A stretch of DNA of 64,000 nt from Cercis canadensis. Its lineage: Eukaryota > Streptophyta > Magnoliopsida > Fabales > Fabaceae. Made by a program: the position numbers and the translations under genes. A model generated the notes under the pieces. That model searched no databases. It saw only the letters and a program-made list of their open reading frames with translations, and had not been told where the DNA came from. Shown piece by piece: positions 49,701 through 64,000 of this stretch (positions are counted from its first letter, which is position 1; every line of letters begins with the position of its first letter). Location: assembly GCA_003255065.1 (NCBI GenBank), contig QAOA01008265.1:141219-205218 (forward strand), in the 5' to 3' direction.

Positions 49701-52700
49701 AAGGATGAATTCCATTGTCGCTATCATTTAATTAATTGTTTATCTGATGAATTTTATGATTATTATGAAATGACTTACTCTACAACAGAAAAACTTTGGA
49801 GTGTCTTGCAGAAAAATATGATATAGAGGATGATGGTGCAAAGAACTATGCTACAAGTCGTTTCTTTCGTTATCAAATGGTGGATAATTGTTCTATAATG
49901 GAGCAAAGTCAAGAGTTCCAAATGCTTGCACATGAAGTGAAATATTAAGGCATAAAAATAAAAGATAATCTCCTTGTTGCTACCATCATTGACAAGCTGA
50001 CTCAAAACAAGCTTGGAGAGTTTAATCACTCGCATTAGAGTGTAGGAAGAAGCTAGAAGCCAAGACATGCTCATGACTCAAAACAGTAATGGTAGTTCCA
50101 CAACTACCAACAATGTACATGCTCTTGGATCTAGTGACTTTTTGCCTAAAGGTCAGAATCAAAGTGTTATTTTGAAGCCATATAAGAAGGGGATGAAAAA
50201 ATCATACAAAAAGGCCCATATCAAAACAAGGGCAATTTCACCCAAAAGAGAAATTAACCACCCTTAAAACCTATTTCATGTTTTATTTGTGGCAAGCATG
50301 GACATTTGGCAAAAAATTGTAGATACTAGAAATGTGAGCCTAATCCTCAAGCCAATGTTACCGAAGGGCCACTTATGGCTATGATTTCTGAAATTAACAT
50401 GCTTGAAGGGTCTAAGGGTTGGTGGGCTGATTTTAGTGCTACTAGGCACGTTTGCTTTGACAAAGATTAGTTCAAGGTTTTCAAACCATATGAGAATCCC
50501 AAGGAAATCATGCTTAGTGATGCCCATACTACTTAAATTTTGGGTGAAGGTGATGTGGAATTGAGCTTTACTTATGGGCGTGTACTCACTCTCAAGAATG
50601 TGCTCTATACTCCCCAAATGAGGAAGAATCTTATGTCTTCATATCTCATCAACAAGGATGGCTGCAAACAAACTATTGAATCTGATTAATATGTTATTAC
50701 CAAGAATGTGTTATTTGTAGGCAAAGGGTATGCTAGTGACAGTATGTTCAAGTTGAATGTTGACATGAACAATATGCATTCTAGTTCTGTTTATGTGATT
50801 TGCTCTTTTAATTTTTGGTATAAGTGTTTATGTCATATAAATAGCAAATATGTGCAAAAGATGAGTAACTTAGGATTAATTCCTAAACTTAACAAAGATT
50901 TTGAAAAATGTGATTTTTGTAGTATGTCAAAAATCACAAGAGGATCTCACAAGTGTGTTACAAGAGATTCTAAATTTTTGGATTTAAATCATACTAATAT
51001 TTGTGAATTTGATGGTGTTTTAACTCGTGGAAGAAAAATGTATTTTATCACTTTTATAGAAGACTTTTCAAGATATACGTAAGTGTATTTGATGGCACAA
51101 AAAAGTGAAGCTTTTGAGAAATTAAATTTTTTCCTTAATGAAGTTGAAAATAAATTTAGAAAGGGCATAAGCCTAATTTGAGTTACTTTAAAGTTTGGGG
51201 TTGTTTAGCTTATGTGAGGATTGTAGATCTGAAAAGATCTAAATTGGGTGCTCAAGCTTCTACTTGTGTTTTTGTTGGTTATACTTTAAATAGTACAACA
51301 TATATATTTTTTTATCTTGATCATAATAAGATTATAGAATCAAGTGATGCTATTTTTCATGAAAAAAAAATTCCTTTTAATCTTAAAAATATTGGGGGTT
51401 AAGAAATTCTGAATGAAAATGAACCTCACTCTTCTACTCCTTCAACTTCTTTACAAGTTGAAAGAAATTTTGAAATGGAGCCCAAAAGAAGTAAAAGAGC
51501 TAGAGTGGAAATAGATTTTGGTCATGACTATAAAATTTATAATGTGGAAGATACTCCAAGCTCTTTGCAAGAAGCTTTAGCATCACATGATTCTATTTTC
51601 TGGAAAGAAGCCATAAATTATGAAATGGAATCTTTTATGTCTAATAGAACATGAAAATTAGTTGATTTGTCTCTTGGTTGTGTAGCTATTGGCTATAAAT
51701 GGGTTTTAAGGAAAAAGTTGAAACCTGATGGTACTATAGATAAATACAAAGCCAGTTTTCTGGCTAAGGGATTTACTCAAAAAATGGATTTGGATTTATT
51801 TGATACTTTTTCTCTTGTTGCTAGAATTACATCCTTGAGATTGTTGATTGTTATTGCTGCTATTCATAATATGTATATTCATCAAATGGAAGTAAATACA
51901 TCTTTTTTGAATGGAGATTTAGATGAAGAGATATAAATGCAACAACTTAAAGGATTTGTTGCAGAAAGTCAAGAGAATAAGGTATGCAAATTGTCTAAGT
52001 CTTTGTATGGACTTAAACAGGCACCTAAACAATGGCATGAGAAATTTGATTTATGCATGCTTGAAAATTGTTTTGAATCTAGTGAATGTGATAAATGTTT
52101 ATATTTCAAATATGTTGATAATTCTCATGTTATTATAAGCTTGTATGTGGATGATCTATTAATTTTTGGTACAAGTTTATCTATAATTTGCTTTATAATA
52201 ATGTTAGCATAAAAAATCTTGGTGAAGCAAATGTTATTCTTGGCATGAGAATTATACTAATACTAAGCATGTCCTAACTCCTTTATTTGCTAATGTTAAT
52301 TTACATCCTACTATAGAGGATAAATTTATTGTGAATTAAAAGGAATATGCTAGCATTGTTGGGTGTCTTCGTTATTTAACTGATTGTACAAGACCTAACA
52401 TTGCATTTGCAGTTGAATTACTTAATAGATTTACTAGTAAACCAAGTACAGAACATTGGCATGAAGTTGATCATATTTTGAGATATCTTTGTGGTACAAA
52501 AAAATTATGGTTTATTTTATAAAAGATATCCAGTTGTGGTTGAAGCTTATGTTGATGCTTATTACAATACATTAGGTGACTCTCTTTGTACTTTTGGTTA
52601 TATATTTACTTTAGGTGGTTGTGCAATTTGTTGGAAATCCAAGAAACAACAAATAATTGCGAACTCAACCATGGAAACTGAGCTTATAGCTCTAGCAGTA

Positions 52701-55700
52701 GCTAGTGATGGAGCTAGCTAGTTGAGAGATTCATTGTATTAAATTCTTATTTAGGAAAAACAAATACTACTGGTAGAGTACAAAAACATTACTATAACAG
52801 TAAATCAAAACCTATAAGAAGGAAACACAATATTGTGAGGTCTTACATAAATAATGGTACCATACAAGTGAGTTATGTAAGATCAGAGGATAATCTTGCA
52901 GATTCATTAACAAAATATCTAGCTAGAGAAAAGGTTTGGAATACATCAAGGGGAATGGGGCTAAAGCCCAAAGAAAAACATACTACATATGAGGATACCC
53001 TACCTAGTGATTAGAGATCCTAAGGACTAGGTTCAAAGGGAAAAATGAATCATAGAGTAAGTCATGAGTGTGGGATACACCATATATATATCTATATATN
53101 TATATATATGAGAGTATTCTTCTCAAAAACCATCCCTAAGGTGAAGTTGTATCTATCTTGAAAAATAATGGAGGATGAGTTTTCTAAAACTCTCACTGAA
53201 TTATGTAGCTCTTAAGAATGGGTCTCACAAGTTCAAGAGCACATTTGACAGATTCACCTATATAAGTATGGCAAAGAGGGGCCGCTTCTATAAGAATAAG
53301 GGCTTAGTTCTCGAATAATACTCATGAAACCAGGATAACGCACAAAAGGCGATTTAATGTGTGGACTTATGGCTCTATATTGCATTTGGATTATTATGTG
53401 TAAGATATATATCTTGTCTCCCTTAAGCAGTCATAGTTCAAGGCAATAAACCACTATTGGCTCTGGAACAAGTATATATATTTTTGCTAAGTATGCAAAG
53501 GTTCAAGGCAATGCTACCTCTATTATGGATAATAGTCTGTCTCTACTCAAGTGTCTATATGATTATGTTTATGTATTTATTTTTATAAAAATAAGTGGGG
53601 GATTGTTGGTATTTTTATAAAATATAAATGTATTTATTTGGGTTTTAAATGGATTTGATTACTAATTGATGGCATTCAATAATATCCTTTATATTTTGGC
53701 TGGAGATTGGAGCCTATTTATGGCAATTTTTTTATTATGGTTTTAAGGTTAATTAGTTGGGCCTTTCAGGCCATAGCGTCATACATAATTTAGCTGATTT
53801 GGTTTCACCCTTTATGGCTTTTAAGTGGCCATTATTTTATGCTTTGATCAAGGAATTATATTCCTTGATTTGTGCCCAACGGTTGGAAGCCAATGAGTCT
53901 CTACCTCTTCTATATATTTGTGCATTTAGACACAATATAGAGTAGTGCAATTCTTTTTATCTTGTGTGTGTTTATGCTTAAGTGATGTGCTACATGTGAG
54001 TAAATACTTGGGTAAATAAGGGTGTTGGCACTGCAAGAAAACATCTGTTTTCTCACAAAAGAAAAATCTGTGAGAAATTGTCATGGAAAAAAATGAGAAT
54101 TTGTCATGGATATAAAAATTCTAAAAATTTTCCACAACCTTTCTCATGGAAAAACAATCCGTGAGAAAATACTATGAAAAATCCATGAGAAACTCCGATA
54201 GGGTATGACGGGAAGGTGGCACAAAAACATTCTCATGGACAAACAAACGTGAGAAAAACCGAGAGTACATGGCATAATATTTCTCACAGACAAGTAATCG
54301 GTGAGAAATAGGAGCATAACTTTTACACTTAAGTTTCTCACTGACTGGATCTCTGTGAGAAATGGAAACACACAATTTTTGGACGTTATTTCTCACGAAT
54401 TTGTTCATGAGAAAACTAAACGCACTATTTCACTAGACTTTTGGACGGAGGGAAATTTAGGCAGAAATTTCTCACGGAGACAGAGGGAAATTCGTGAGAA
54501 ATCTAGAAATTTATTCCACCCCAGAGACTCATCTTCATCATTTGCAAGTTGGAGATAAAACTTAGTTTCAATGATTTATTTCCATGAAAGGATGTGGGTG
54601 GTGGTTTCTAGTGACTTGAGGGCATTTTTTTGGCGTGTGTGAACATTTTACTTCCTCCATTTAAAGCTTTGGAGTTGAGGTAGGCCATTTTTCTCTGATT
54701 TTCTCTCTAAATTTCTCTTCTATTTTCTTTCTCAATGATGCACAAAATGGGTTAGTTTTTTCTATATTTTTGGACTAGCTTAAGTGTAAATTGGTTGTAG
54801 ATGGTATTTGATGGATTATAAACTTGATTAATGGTTTGGTTAATGAGTTTGTCCTTGATGTTGAATTTGAATTTCAATGTTAAAATTAGAGTAGTTGTGG
54901 ATTTTTTTGTTGAAATTGGTTGAGGGCTTTTGATGTATATGAAGAGGCTTTAGATGATGTTTTGTTATTTTTTTGAATTAGTATGGATGAATTTTAATGT
55001 TGTGCATTTAGAGAGTAATTTATTAAATTAAATTAAGTATAAAATTGTTTAGATTTTGAGAACTCTATTTGGGGCTCTTGTTGTATGTTATATGTACTTT
55101 GTTTGTATAATTTTATTTGAATTTTTTGATATGATTTTGCTATTATTCAATAATGTGATAGATGATAGATAACTTATTTATAATTATATTTGGATTGTGA
55201 GCATATGATATACTAAAAACTTATGGAATGAATATACGTTATAATTATATATGATAAATTAGTTAGGTTAACTTTGAAACCCGTCTGAGAGTTACTCTCA
55301 GATTGTCCTCAATTTTGGGACTATTCTTGAAATAATTGTTCCACTAATAGGACAGTAGAGCTTTGGGAGCAAGTAGGTCAATTAAATTTCGGAGCACCTC
55401 TCTTTTGTTTCTTTTGGTACATATTTATGCTTGTTGAACAACATTGTAGGAAAACTTTAACAACTTCAATTTGTTTTGAATATTGAAGGAATATGGAGAT
55501 CCCTAAACATCTTCATTAGATGTGTGAGAGACTTATTCCAAATATTAAGATTGTTAGAGATGAGTTTTATGCTAATGTTGAGGTATTTATTGAGTTTGCA
55601 AGTCAACTTGATGTGTACATTCAAGCAGGAAAGTTTTGATGCCTATGTGTGAAATGTAAATGTCGTAAGTTTCATACATCGGATGAAATAAGGATGCACC

Positions 55701-58700
55701 TATACATGAAAGGCTTCATGAAGGATTAATATTATTGGGATAATCATGGAGACGTCTGTCTAGCCATTGTCCCAATAGATGTTGAAAACTACTATATCCC
55801 TCGATATGAGAAGATGGTTATGGATGTTGTTGTGCCCTCTTTTAAATCAGAGTATATATTAGAGGAGGATCAAAATCTAGAATCTATAAAGTTTTATAAC
55901 ATGTTGAGGGCCGCACAGTCTCCATTATGGGATGGATGTGAGACACATTCTATGCTTTCAACGGTTGTCAGATTGTTAAGCATAAAGTCTGACTATAACA
56001 TCCTAGAAAGTTCAGTGGACAAGCTTATCATATTGATGTCGAAGATATTGCCTCTAGGTCAAAGGATGCTAACTAATTTGTATCAAACCAAGAGATTGGT
56101 TTCTAAACTTGGTTGTGAGTACAAGAAGATTGACAATTGTCCACATAGTTGTATGTTGTATTATGGAGAAGTTTAAGCTGCTAGGCAGTGTCGAATATAT
56201 GGTGAAGCACAATTCACGGAATCCATAGTTGGACGAGAGAAGATTAGGGAAGTTCCAACTAAACAGATGTGGTATTTGTCAATAATCCTTAGGTTGCAAA
56301 GACTTTTTCCATCTAATGCATTTGCGAAGGAGATAAGATTGCATAATGAACACCATGAACCAGGGGTGTTGTCACATCTATCTAACAGAGATACATAGAT
56401 GCATTTTGACATGGTTCACCTGAATTTCATATTAGAACCGAGGAATATGAAGTTAAATCTATGTGCCGATGATTTTATTCCTTTTGGAATAGGCGCCAAG
56501 ACATATTCATGTTGACTTGTTATCCTAACCATTTATAATCTTCTGCCTGGCATGTGTATTAGAAGAGAATACATATTCTTAACTGTTAACTGTTATTATT
56601 TATGGTCCTCATAATTCGAAAAGCATAATTGACGTCTTATTGTGACCTTTACTTGTCAATTTGAAGAAGCTTTAGGATGAATGAGTGCCTACTTATGACA
56701 TTTCATTGAAGCAAAACTTCCAAATGGGGGCAATTCTTTTGTGGACCATCAATGACTTCTCTACATATAGCATGCTATTTGGTTGGCAAACAACAGGCAA
56801 GTTAGGTCGTAAAATATGTTATTTTGATTGTCATCGACAATTCTTGCCTCAAGATCATTCTGTCGTAACAAAAATAACTTCTTGAACAATGTTATTGAGA
56901 ATGGCATATCACCTAGGTGCTACTTTGGAGACAAGATTTTCATACAAGTGTTTAGACTACATAGAGTAACAGAAAGTTGAGGTATTGTCTCTATTGGTTA
57001 TGGTGTAACCCACAACTAGACTGAGCGTAGTATTTTATGGGACTTACTACATTGGCATGATTTGTTAATTCCTCACAACATTGATGTCATTCATATAAAG
57101 AGCAATGTCTTTGGAAATATCTTCAATATGGTCATGAATGTAAAAGATAAGAATAAAGACAATATGAAGGCGAGACTAGATATGGCAAAATTATGTAAAC
57201 GTCCCAATTTGGAGATGCAAGACTTGGGCAATAGAAAGTTTGCAAAACCCAAGGCATTGTATACACTTAGTATTGACCAAAAGATAGTCGTGTGTGAGTG
57301 GGTGCAGAGTCTGAAGCTCCCTGATGAATATGCATCTAACTTAGGGAATTGTGTCGATACTAATCTTTGGACTTTGACCCACAAGAAAATTCATGATTGC
57401 CATGTGTTTATGGAGAGACTTCTACCAATTACTTTTAATAGGTTGTCTGCTCATGTTTAGGAACCTCTTGTTGAGTTAAGCTAATTTTTTTGAGATCTTT
57501 GTTCTCCTACTTTGTGCAAGGATGATTTGCATATAATGGAAATATTCCTATCATCTTATGCAAACTTGAGAAGATTTTCTCTCTTGCTTTCTCGAATGTG
57601 ATGGAGAATTTATCGGTTCATATAGTTGAATAAGAGATTAGGGGGTAGACTTGCCCAATATAGGTGTATGTACCCTTTTCGAAAGATTTCTTCATACCTT
57701 AAAGTGAAAGGTTAAAAACAAAGCCCGTATGAAAGGTTCAATTTGCGAAACATACACTCTTGATGAAACTTTAACTTTTTGTTCATACTACTTCGAGTCT
57801 CACATCCATTCAAGGATTAGAATAGTGTCTCACAATGACGATGGTGGGGATGCTGGGCAACCTATTTTTATCTTCAATTATCCTACTTTCCTCCATGGAA
57901 CCTCACAACGATGATATCTCAATGATGAGGAATTAGTAGTTGCACAGTGTATGTGTTGCTCAATTTTCCCGAGGTTAAACCTTACTAAAGGTAAGTTCCA
58001 AGTTAATATATTGGTTTTTTCTAATGCTTAAATATGGATTTTATATGTCAACTATTTTTCTGTTTCTGTTGCAGCTTGTACATACAAGGATTAACCTCAA
58101 TATACAAAAATCTCCCAAATGATCAGATAAGCACATCTCCATTGGATTTCCTCTATGGTTTAAATATTTTGTAGGTAACTCTAACTATTTTTAATTGTAT
58201 TCAACAAGCTTTAGTATATTACTAATCTCATGTTAATTATATGTAGATACAAAATCCTAAAAATGGTAATGTTGATGAGCTTTTAATATATTTGGCTTGG
58301 GGTCCCATAAGAAAGGTTCAGACATGGGACCGAGTAAATATCAACAGTTATAAATTTCATATAGCTGTTTGGTCCTATGGTCGAAAAACAAATAACAATA
58401 GAGTTTGTTTTAAGGGATCTGGTTATGGCGAAGCCGAATCCTCCTATTATAGGGTACTACAAGAAATCATTGAAATTGCATATACCGATTCACCAGGTTA
58501 TCAATTAGTACTATTCAATTGCAAATGGTTTAATCCTTCACCTTAGGGGACAAAAAAGTTATCCAAAATATGGATTTGTAGAGGTACACTCAAGCAGAAC
58601 ATACAAGAGGGATGACTCATTCATCTTAGCTCAACAAGCAGAGCAAGTTTATTTCTCTCCTTATGTATGCACAGCTCCTAATAAGCGGGGATGGTTACAT

Positions 58701-59902
58701 GTCATTAAAACGAAGGCCAGACACACAATTGATGCCCCAGATGCCCTAGATGATCTCTACCAAGATGAACCACATCGCTCACCAACGTTAATTGTTAATG
58801 ATGATCGCACACAAATAGATTTGGGATATATCACTTTAACTGCTATAAAGGAAGTTGTTACTGGTGTAAATCCAGTCATTGTCACTGGTGCGAATCCAGC
58901 CATTGTCACTGATGTAGATGATAAGATAGGAAAAGGTGTTGAGGAAAAGGAAAAAAATGAATATCATAGCAATGATGAAGAAACCGAGGAATATCCCCAA
59001 GTGGAAAGCGATTGATATTACATAGTGCCTCCTCACATTTCCTTTTATGTTGTCTTTTTAGATATTTTATGTTTTTTGTCTACTAATGTGCTGTATTTTT
59101 TTGTTACAGAACTTTTGTTCCTATCATTGTTGCTAACGTTGCATTTTCTATTTAGTTATCATTTCTCATGGATTTAGAACTTCAGTAGAGCCTAGAGATA
59201 TGTAAAGTTTTTTTTTTTTTTACGTTACCCTTCTATCTACATTCTTTTGTATACATTCTTTAATTTGTAGAAAATTTGATTGCATTCTACTCTTCTACTG
59301 TTGTTCTGCTTATGCTGGTTCTGGTTATTATACTATACAGGTTTTGGGGTATTTCTCATGGACTAGTCTGTGAGAAAATTAAAATAAAAAATTAATTTTT
59401 GTAAGTTCTTATAATTTTTCTCCCTTACGTAGTCTGTGAGAAATATTTCTCATGGACATAATCTGTGAGAAATACCATGGGCTAGTCGTAAGACTTTGCA
59501 GAACTTTCTCATGGAACATTTCTTTCTTCTCACGGATATATTCCATAAGAACTTTTTCACGGACGATATTTTGCATGAGAAATTTAGTTTGTCACGCCAC
59601 GACATCCGTGAGAAAGATGTTCCTCATGGAGTTTCCCCTCATTTCTCATGGATTTGTTCCATGAGAAAAACCGATTTTTCTTGTAGTATGGAAAGAGTCA
59701 TTTCCTCCTATTTGTGAAAAATATTAGAGGATAAACGGTGTGGTCACTAGGTTGTTGTATCATGGAGACAAGGCAAGAGGCATGAATTGTCTTAAAGAAA
59801 GCAAGATGGTCGTGCCTCCTCTTAGTGCCACATCTCTAATTTTCTCTAACATATTGTTATTACTTATATTTTATTTCTAGTTTTGTAGGCTTGGGAACAA
59901 CA
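46702..59902 (+). mobile_element. Ty1/copia LTR retrotransposon with two nested DNA transposons
   Basis: Starts TGTTGGTATTTTTATAAAAT at 46702 and ends GGGAACAACA at 59902, with a perfect 5-bp target duplication ATGGT at 46697-46701 and 59903-59907. The left LTR (46702-49444) holds a hAT-like element and the right LTR (53604-59902) holds CACTA B. The internal region has gag, protease, integrase, reverse transcriptase and RNase H in copia order. LTRs differ by roughly 8-10% in the 240 bases compared by eye, so it is older than the gypsy elements. It is broken in many places. It sits in the leader intron of AP2/ERF-like copy 2. Confidence 0.92.
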
Positions 59903-62900
59903 ATGGTTAATTAGGATTGTCTTTAATGTTACTCTCTCTAAGAAATGAGTTAGGTTGATATGATTCACTTCTACCTAAAACCAGAGAGATCTAAAGTTCA
60001 TAAGGAGGAAGTGCTTCTATGCCTTGTTATCTTCAAATTCTAAATTCCGTTTCGTGACAATTTCAATATCAACTTTTCATTATCAAATTCTTTTTCTTTG
60101 AAATGGCTAATCATACTTTCTACTAAGGTGACATTGAATTTACCATCTAGACCATTCGTAATCAAGGTTTAATTCCCAGTTATAGAGACTAATTTATAGG
60201 CATTAGTATCAGTTTGCTTACCTCTTGATAACTTTGTTCGTGCTTCACATAATACACAATAAATTGAATTTCTCAATGTTTTGTTGATGTCTTCACTGTT
60301 AGTCTGCTAATGAGTTTAGCAACGTATTCTGGGTCCTTGAACTAAGGAAACACAACATATCTTTAAGGATGGATCTATGTTCTAGTTTCATTTGATAATT
60401 ATATTATATCATTATTCGTTATTCAGTTTCCAATATCAATTTTTTATTTTTATTTTTATTGTATCATCATTTATCTGTCTGAAACTGTTGTATTTGTGTT
60501 GAAGCTGCTTCAGCCTCTTATATTCAAGGAAAATATTAGTTCTTTAAGAAGACTTTAGAGTTGACCATTGTGGTGTACTGACTTGGTAAGAGATTGAAGC
60601 CAACGATGGTGAGCTTAAGGCGTCGAAGATTAATTTTGGGACTAGACTCTGGTAAATGTTAGTTATAAAATCTTATCCATTAGAGATGTACCTATATATA
60701 GGAAGAAGGAAAATCACCTTATACTTAATATTTAGCAATAGGATTGAAATTTTACAGGAAAGGATACTCCATTTCCGGTTTATTGTGAGCATATTTCATA
60801 TTACAAAAAGCCTCTCCGGCAAAATAAACCTAAGGCTAAGCATGATTTGTCTTCAGATTCCGATGATGGTCGTAAATGACAGGGTATGAACACTACACTA
60901 GTTTTTGTTTGTCTTTCAAATTAATTCTTTGCAAATGAGCTTAAATATTTTCTTATATTTATTCTTTGTTAAAGATTAGTAACTAGTGTATAATTAGGTA
61001 GAATATTTATATTTATAGTTGAATTATACCTATTCATTTGTCTTGTATAAATAAGTAACAAAAATAAGCATGAACCAAAAAGATTAGATATCTTAAATAT
61101 GTAAAAATCACATTTTTGTACTTAAACCAACACACCACTTGGGTTATGATTGTTGAATGTTATTAATTATATATTGAGAACTACATTGTTTAAACTTCGT
61201 ATGTCCAGCTCTCGTTGAGGAGGTTGCTAACTAGGCCGTGGAGTATATGGACAGAACAAAAGCCAAGGAGGGCTTGGTAATTTTACATCGCTCTTCTTCA
61301 TGCAACCGTCAGCTGCATCTCACTCATCAAGGCGAAAAAAGAAAACAGGGGCAGAGCCATCTCTCCCTGAGGTGTATGTGAAGACCTATGTGTTATGGGT
61401 CCTCCTCAAGTGACCCACATGACTTAAAATAAAATAAAAAAGGAAAACAAAAGGAAAGAAAAAAAGGGTTTCCATGGTTCTATTTCTTTTTATGGTTTTC
61501 CGAGCTACCAATGGGGGAAGAAAAATAGAAGAAAGGAAAAGGAGATTTTTTCTCACTTTGTGCTCTTGATTGGAGGGTCTTTTGTGCTCTGATTCTTATG
61601 AAATTTTAGTATGTTATTCTTGGCACTATGACCCTTTTATCTATGTAATCAGATTATTTTTCCTTTTCTCTTTTGGCTGGGTTTCTATATTGTTGGCTTG
61701 CTTTTGTGCATTGTCACTATAGTGTGTTTTTTTCACTTTGTTGATAGTGAGTAGGGGCTGGATTGAGTCATGATAAACTGTTAGAGACTCTTTGCTGTAC
61801 TCATTGATCAGTTGATAATGGAATTTTTCTGGACTAGGTCCCATGGTTTTTACCTCTCATATTGAGGAGGTTTTTTATGGGACTTTTTCCGGCAAGTATA
61901 CCAGGTCACACAAGTAATATAATGATAAGTAAAGTATAATTCCCACGAGGATTAAGGCTAGCAACTACCAATTTCACCAATACCAGTTCTATTTGGATGA
62001 GATAACACTTTGGATTGAAGGCAGCCTAACTAAGTAAAAAAACTCAAACGATCACGTAAATAAGTTTAAATAGCAATTTAAATGTGAGGTTGATGATAAG
62101 AATGAGAAAGGTTAGGGGTTGATTTCATTCACTTGCAAATTCGGTTACTTCATAGACAAAGTAACCTCGGGATCAGTACTAAACTACTTATTCCAGTTAT
62201 AATTCCTTTGTTGTTGGTTTCTTTCCCTAATGTGATTGAACCCAATCCCATGGTGAAACAATCCTCTCTATCCCAATTAATTGTCCAATTCCTTGACACA
62301 AATCAACTAGTCTAGGTGATTAAGCTCTAGGAAATTAATTTAAGACCACCTAAACTAAGTTATCTATTCCTAGACTAACTCAATTTAGGACAGAATTCAC
62401 AGAGCACATTCGGATCTTACTATTCCTAGCATCGAAACAAATCTTTAACTATTCAAATGGAGGCCAGTCATTTAAATGCATTAATAACAGTAAATTCCTT
62501 TCAACAAGAAGAGTTGTACTAAAACAAGTTCATTCAATCTTGAAACCTCATTACAATTGAATTACATCAAACCCCTAACACTAAGAATTTAGCTACTCAT
62601 AACTGAATTCAATAAAAGCAAATAGATGAAATTAAACATAAGATCAGAAGAAGAAGAGACTAGATGAAGATCGAGTCCCAGTTGCTCCTCTCCGTGCTCT
62701 AGCTCGTCCCTTCTTTTCTTCCCAAGTACAGCCTCTTCAATCCCATGCATCAGATTCCCTTTTATACTTGTGCAGAATTAGGTCTTCTAATCAGAAATAG
62801 CTCGAACACGGCTCTGACATGGCCGTGTTCTATTTCTGGACTTGGACGTGTCACTTAAGGTACTTTCTTGGTCATTGAACACGGGACCAGATACGGCCAT

Positions 62901-64000
62901 GTTCTTCTCTGGTCCCAGCCTGTGTTCCTCAGACATGGTCCATGTTCTCTACTTCCTTTGGGCGTGTTCTCTATTTGGACACTTTGCCTGACAGACACGG
63001 CCTAGCACACGGCCGTGTTCCTCTCTTGTCTTGGCCATGTTTGTCCATAAGCATGAGTAGCAACTTCTGGATGTTAGACACGGGGGTAACACAGCCGTGT
63101 TGCTACCCATGTCCTCATGAAAACTTTGTATGACACTGGTTTCCTTGTCATTTGCTTCATGAATTGCTTCCAAATTNCAGACATGGTCCGTGTTCTCTAC
63201 TTCCTTTGGGCGTGTTCTCTATTTGGACACTTTGCCTGACAGACACAGCCTAGCACACGGCCGTGTTCCTCTCTTGTCTTGGCCATGTTTGTCCATAAGC
63301 ATGAGCAGCAACTTCTGGATGTTAGACACGGGGGTAACACAGCCGTGTTGCTACCCATGTCCTCATGAAAACTTTGTATGACACTGGTTTCCTTGTCATT
63401 TGCTTCATGAATTGCTTCCAAATTATTCATTTTTCCTGATTACACATCTTGGTACTTGTCAACACCAATTTATGGATTAAACACCATGTTTAATGAGGAT
63501 TTGCTCACAATGCAGGTAAGAATTCAGTATTAAAGTATGGTTTTTATAGTCTTAAAAGACAAGTATCAAATTTCCCCACACTTGAACATTTGCTTGTCCT
63601 CAAGCAATTTAAACCAGAACATGTTCCACAAGTGCTCTCCATGGACAGACAATTCCATTTCTATAAAAATTTATACAAGGCACCCTACAATTAGCAGCTG
63701 CATTATTCAGTTTTTACTTTGGTTTATGGACTCAATCATTGGATAAAAGTTTGCCTTAGCTACACTCTCAGTATCTAGAGAGAATTACCCTATGCTTATT
63801 ACTCTGTTCTAATCATAGACAAAAATAACGATACTCAATGCTAAGAACTCAAGTGTTATTCTTTTCTCTTTTTTTTTTTTTTTTTTTTTCTTGCATAGTC
63901 AAGGGTCCTAGTATGTGGTGTCCGGTCATTGCCTGCGACTCACATTCAACTAGGTATGCTTCATTGGCATACTCATATACTTCTCCAGTTTCAGACACAG

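Overview
The window reads as AT-rich nuclear DNA of a flowering plant, most likely a eudicot. Support comes from intron-bearing plant gene families (a cytokinin dehydrogenase, an AP2/ERF-like factor beginning MVSLRRRR, a plant cysteine-rich LRR protein) and from the repeat types (CACTA, Ty1/copia, Athila/Tat-like Ty3/gypsy, hAT, SINEs, a LINE). No gene here is complete. Most of the 64 kb is mobile DNA nested up to four levels deep.

Layout. 1-3.0 kb: intergenic DNA with a 196-bp CACTA miniature element and one possible bHLH exon. 3.0-7.95 kb: a small inverted-repeat element split by a 4.6-kb CACTA transposon with perfect 3-bp target duplications; this transposon carries a co-linear run of LRR exons, one inositol-phosphatase-family exon and the end of its own transposase gene, all on the minus strand. 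8.1-12.35 kb: a broken minus-strand copia element. 12.4-16 kb: a decayed minus-strand cytokinin dehydrogenase gene with a SINE inside one exon. 16-18.8 kb: AT-rich spacer with local duplications. 18.8-20.43 kb: leader and first two coding exons of an AP2/ERF-like gene (copy 1).

20.65-41.18 kb: a CACTA transposon (tnp2 and Ptta/En/Spm genes) in intron 2 of copy 1. Inside it sits a 15.6-kb gypsy insertion (24125-39745), and inside that a second gypsy element (26957-33961). 41.4-45.1 kb: a second Ptta-type transposase remnant and a LINE reverse transcriptase scrap. 46.06-60.88 kb: copy 2 of the AP2/ERF-like 5' end, its leader intron opened by a copia element (46702-59902) that has a hAT-like element in its left LTR and another CACTA in its right LTR. 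61.3-64 kb: a doubtful transposase scrap and the LTR of a further gypsy-type element that runs off the window.

Main results: (1) the CACTA at 3.2-7.8 kb is a gene-capturing (Pack-type) element holding pieces of two unrelated host genes; (2) two paralogous AP2/ERF-like 5' ends, about 40 kb apart, share leader, exons and intron 2 and were each split by different transposons; (3) the two gypsy elements encode only gag and protease plus a conserved C-terminal tail, followed at identical spacing by a shared 16-bp motif and by repeated polypurine-like tracts, while their LTRs carry arrays of GC-rich palindromes; (4) the outer gypsy insertion has inverted outer LTRs yet a clean 5-bp target duplication. 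Four single N bases sit in low-complexity or duplicated sequence and probably mark assembly joins. Assignments rest on reading protein motifs by eye; no database search was run.
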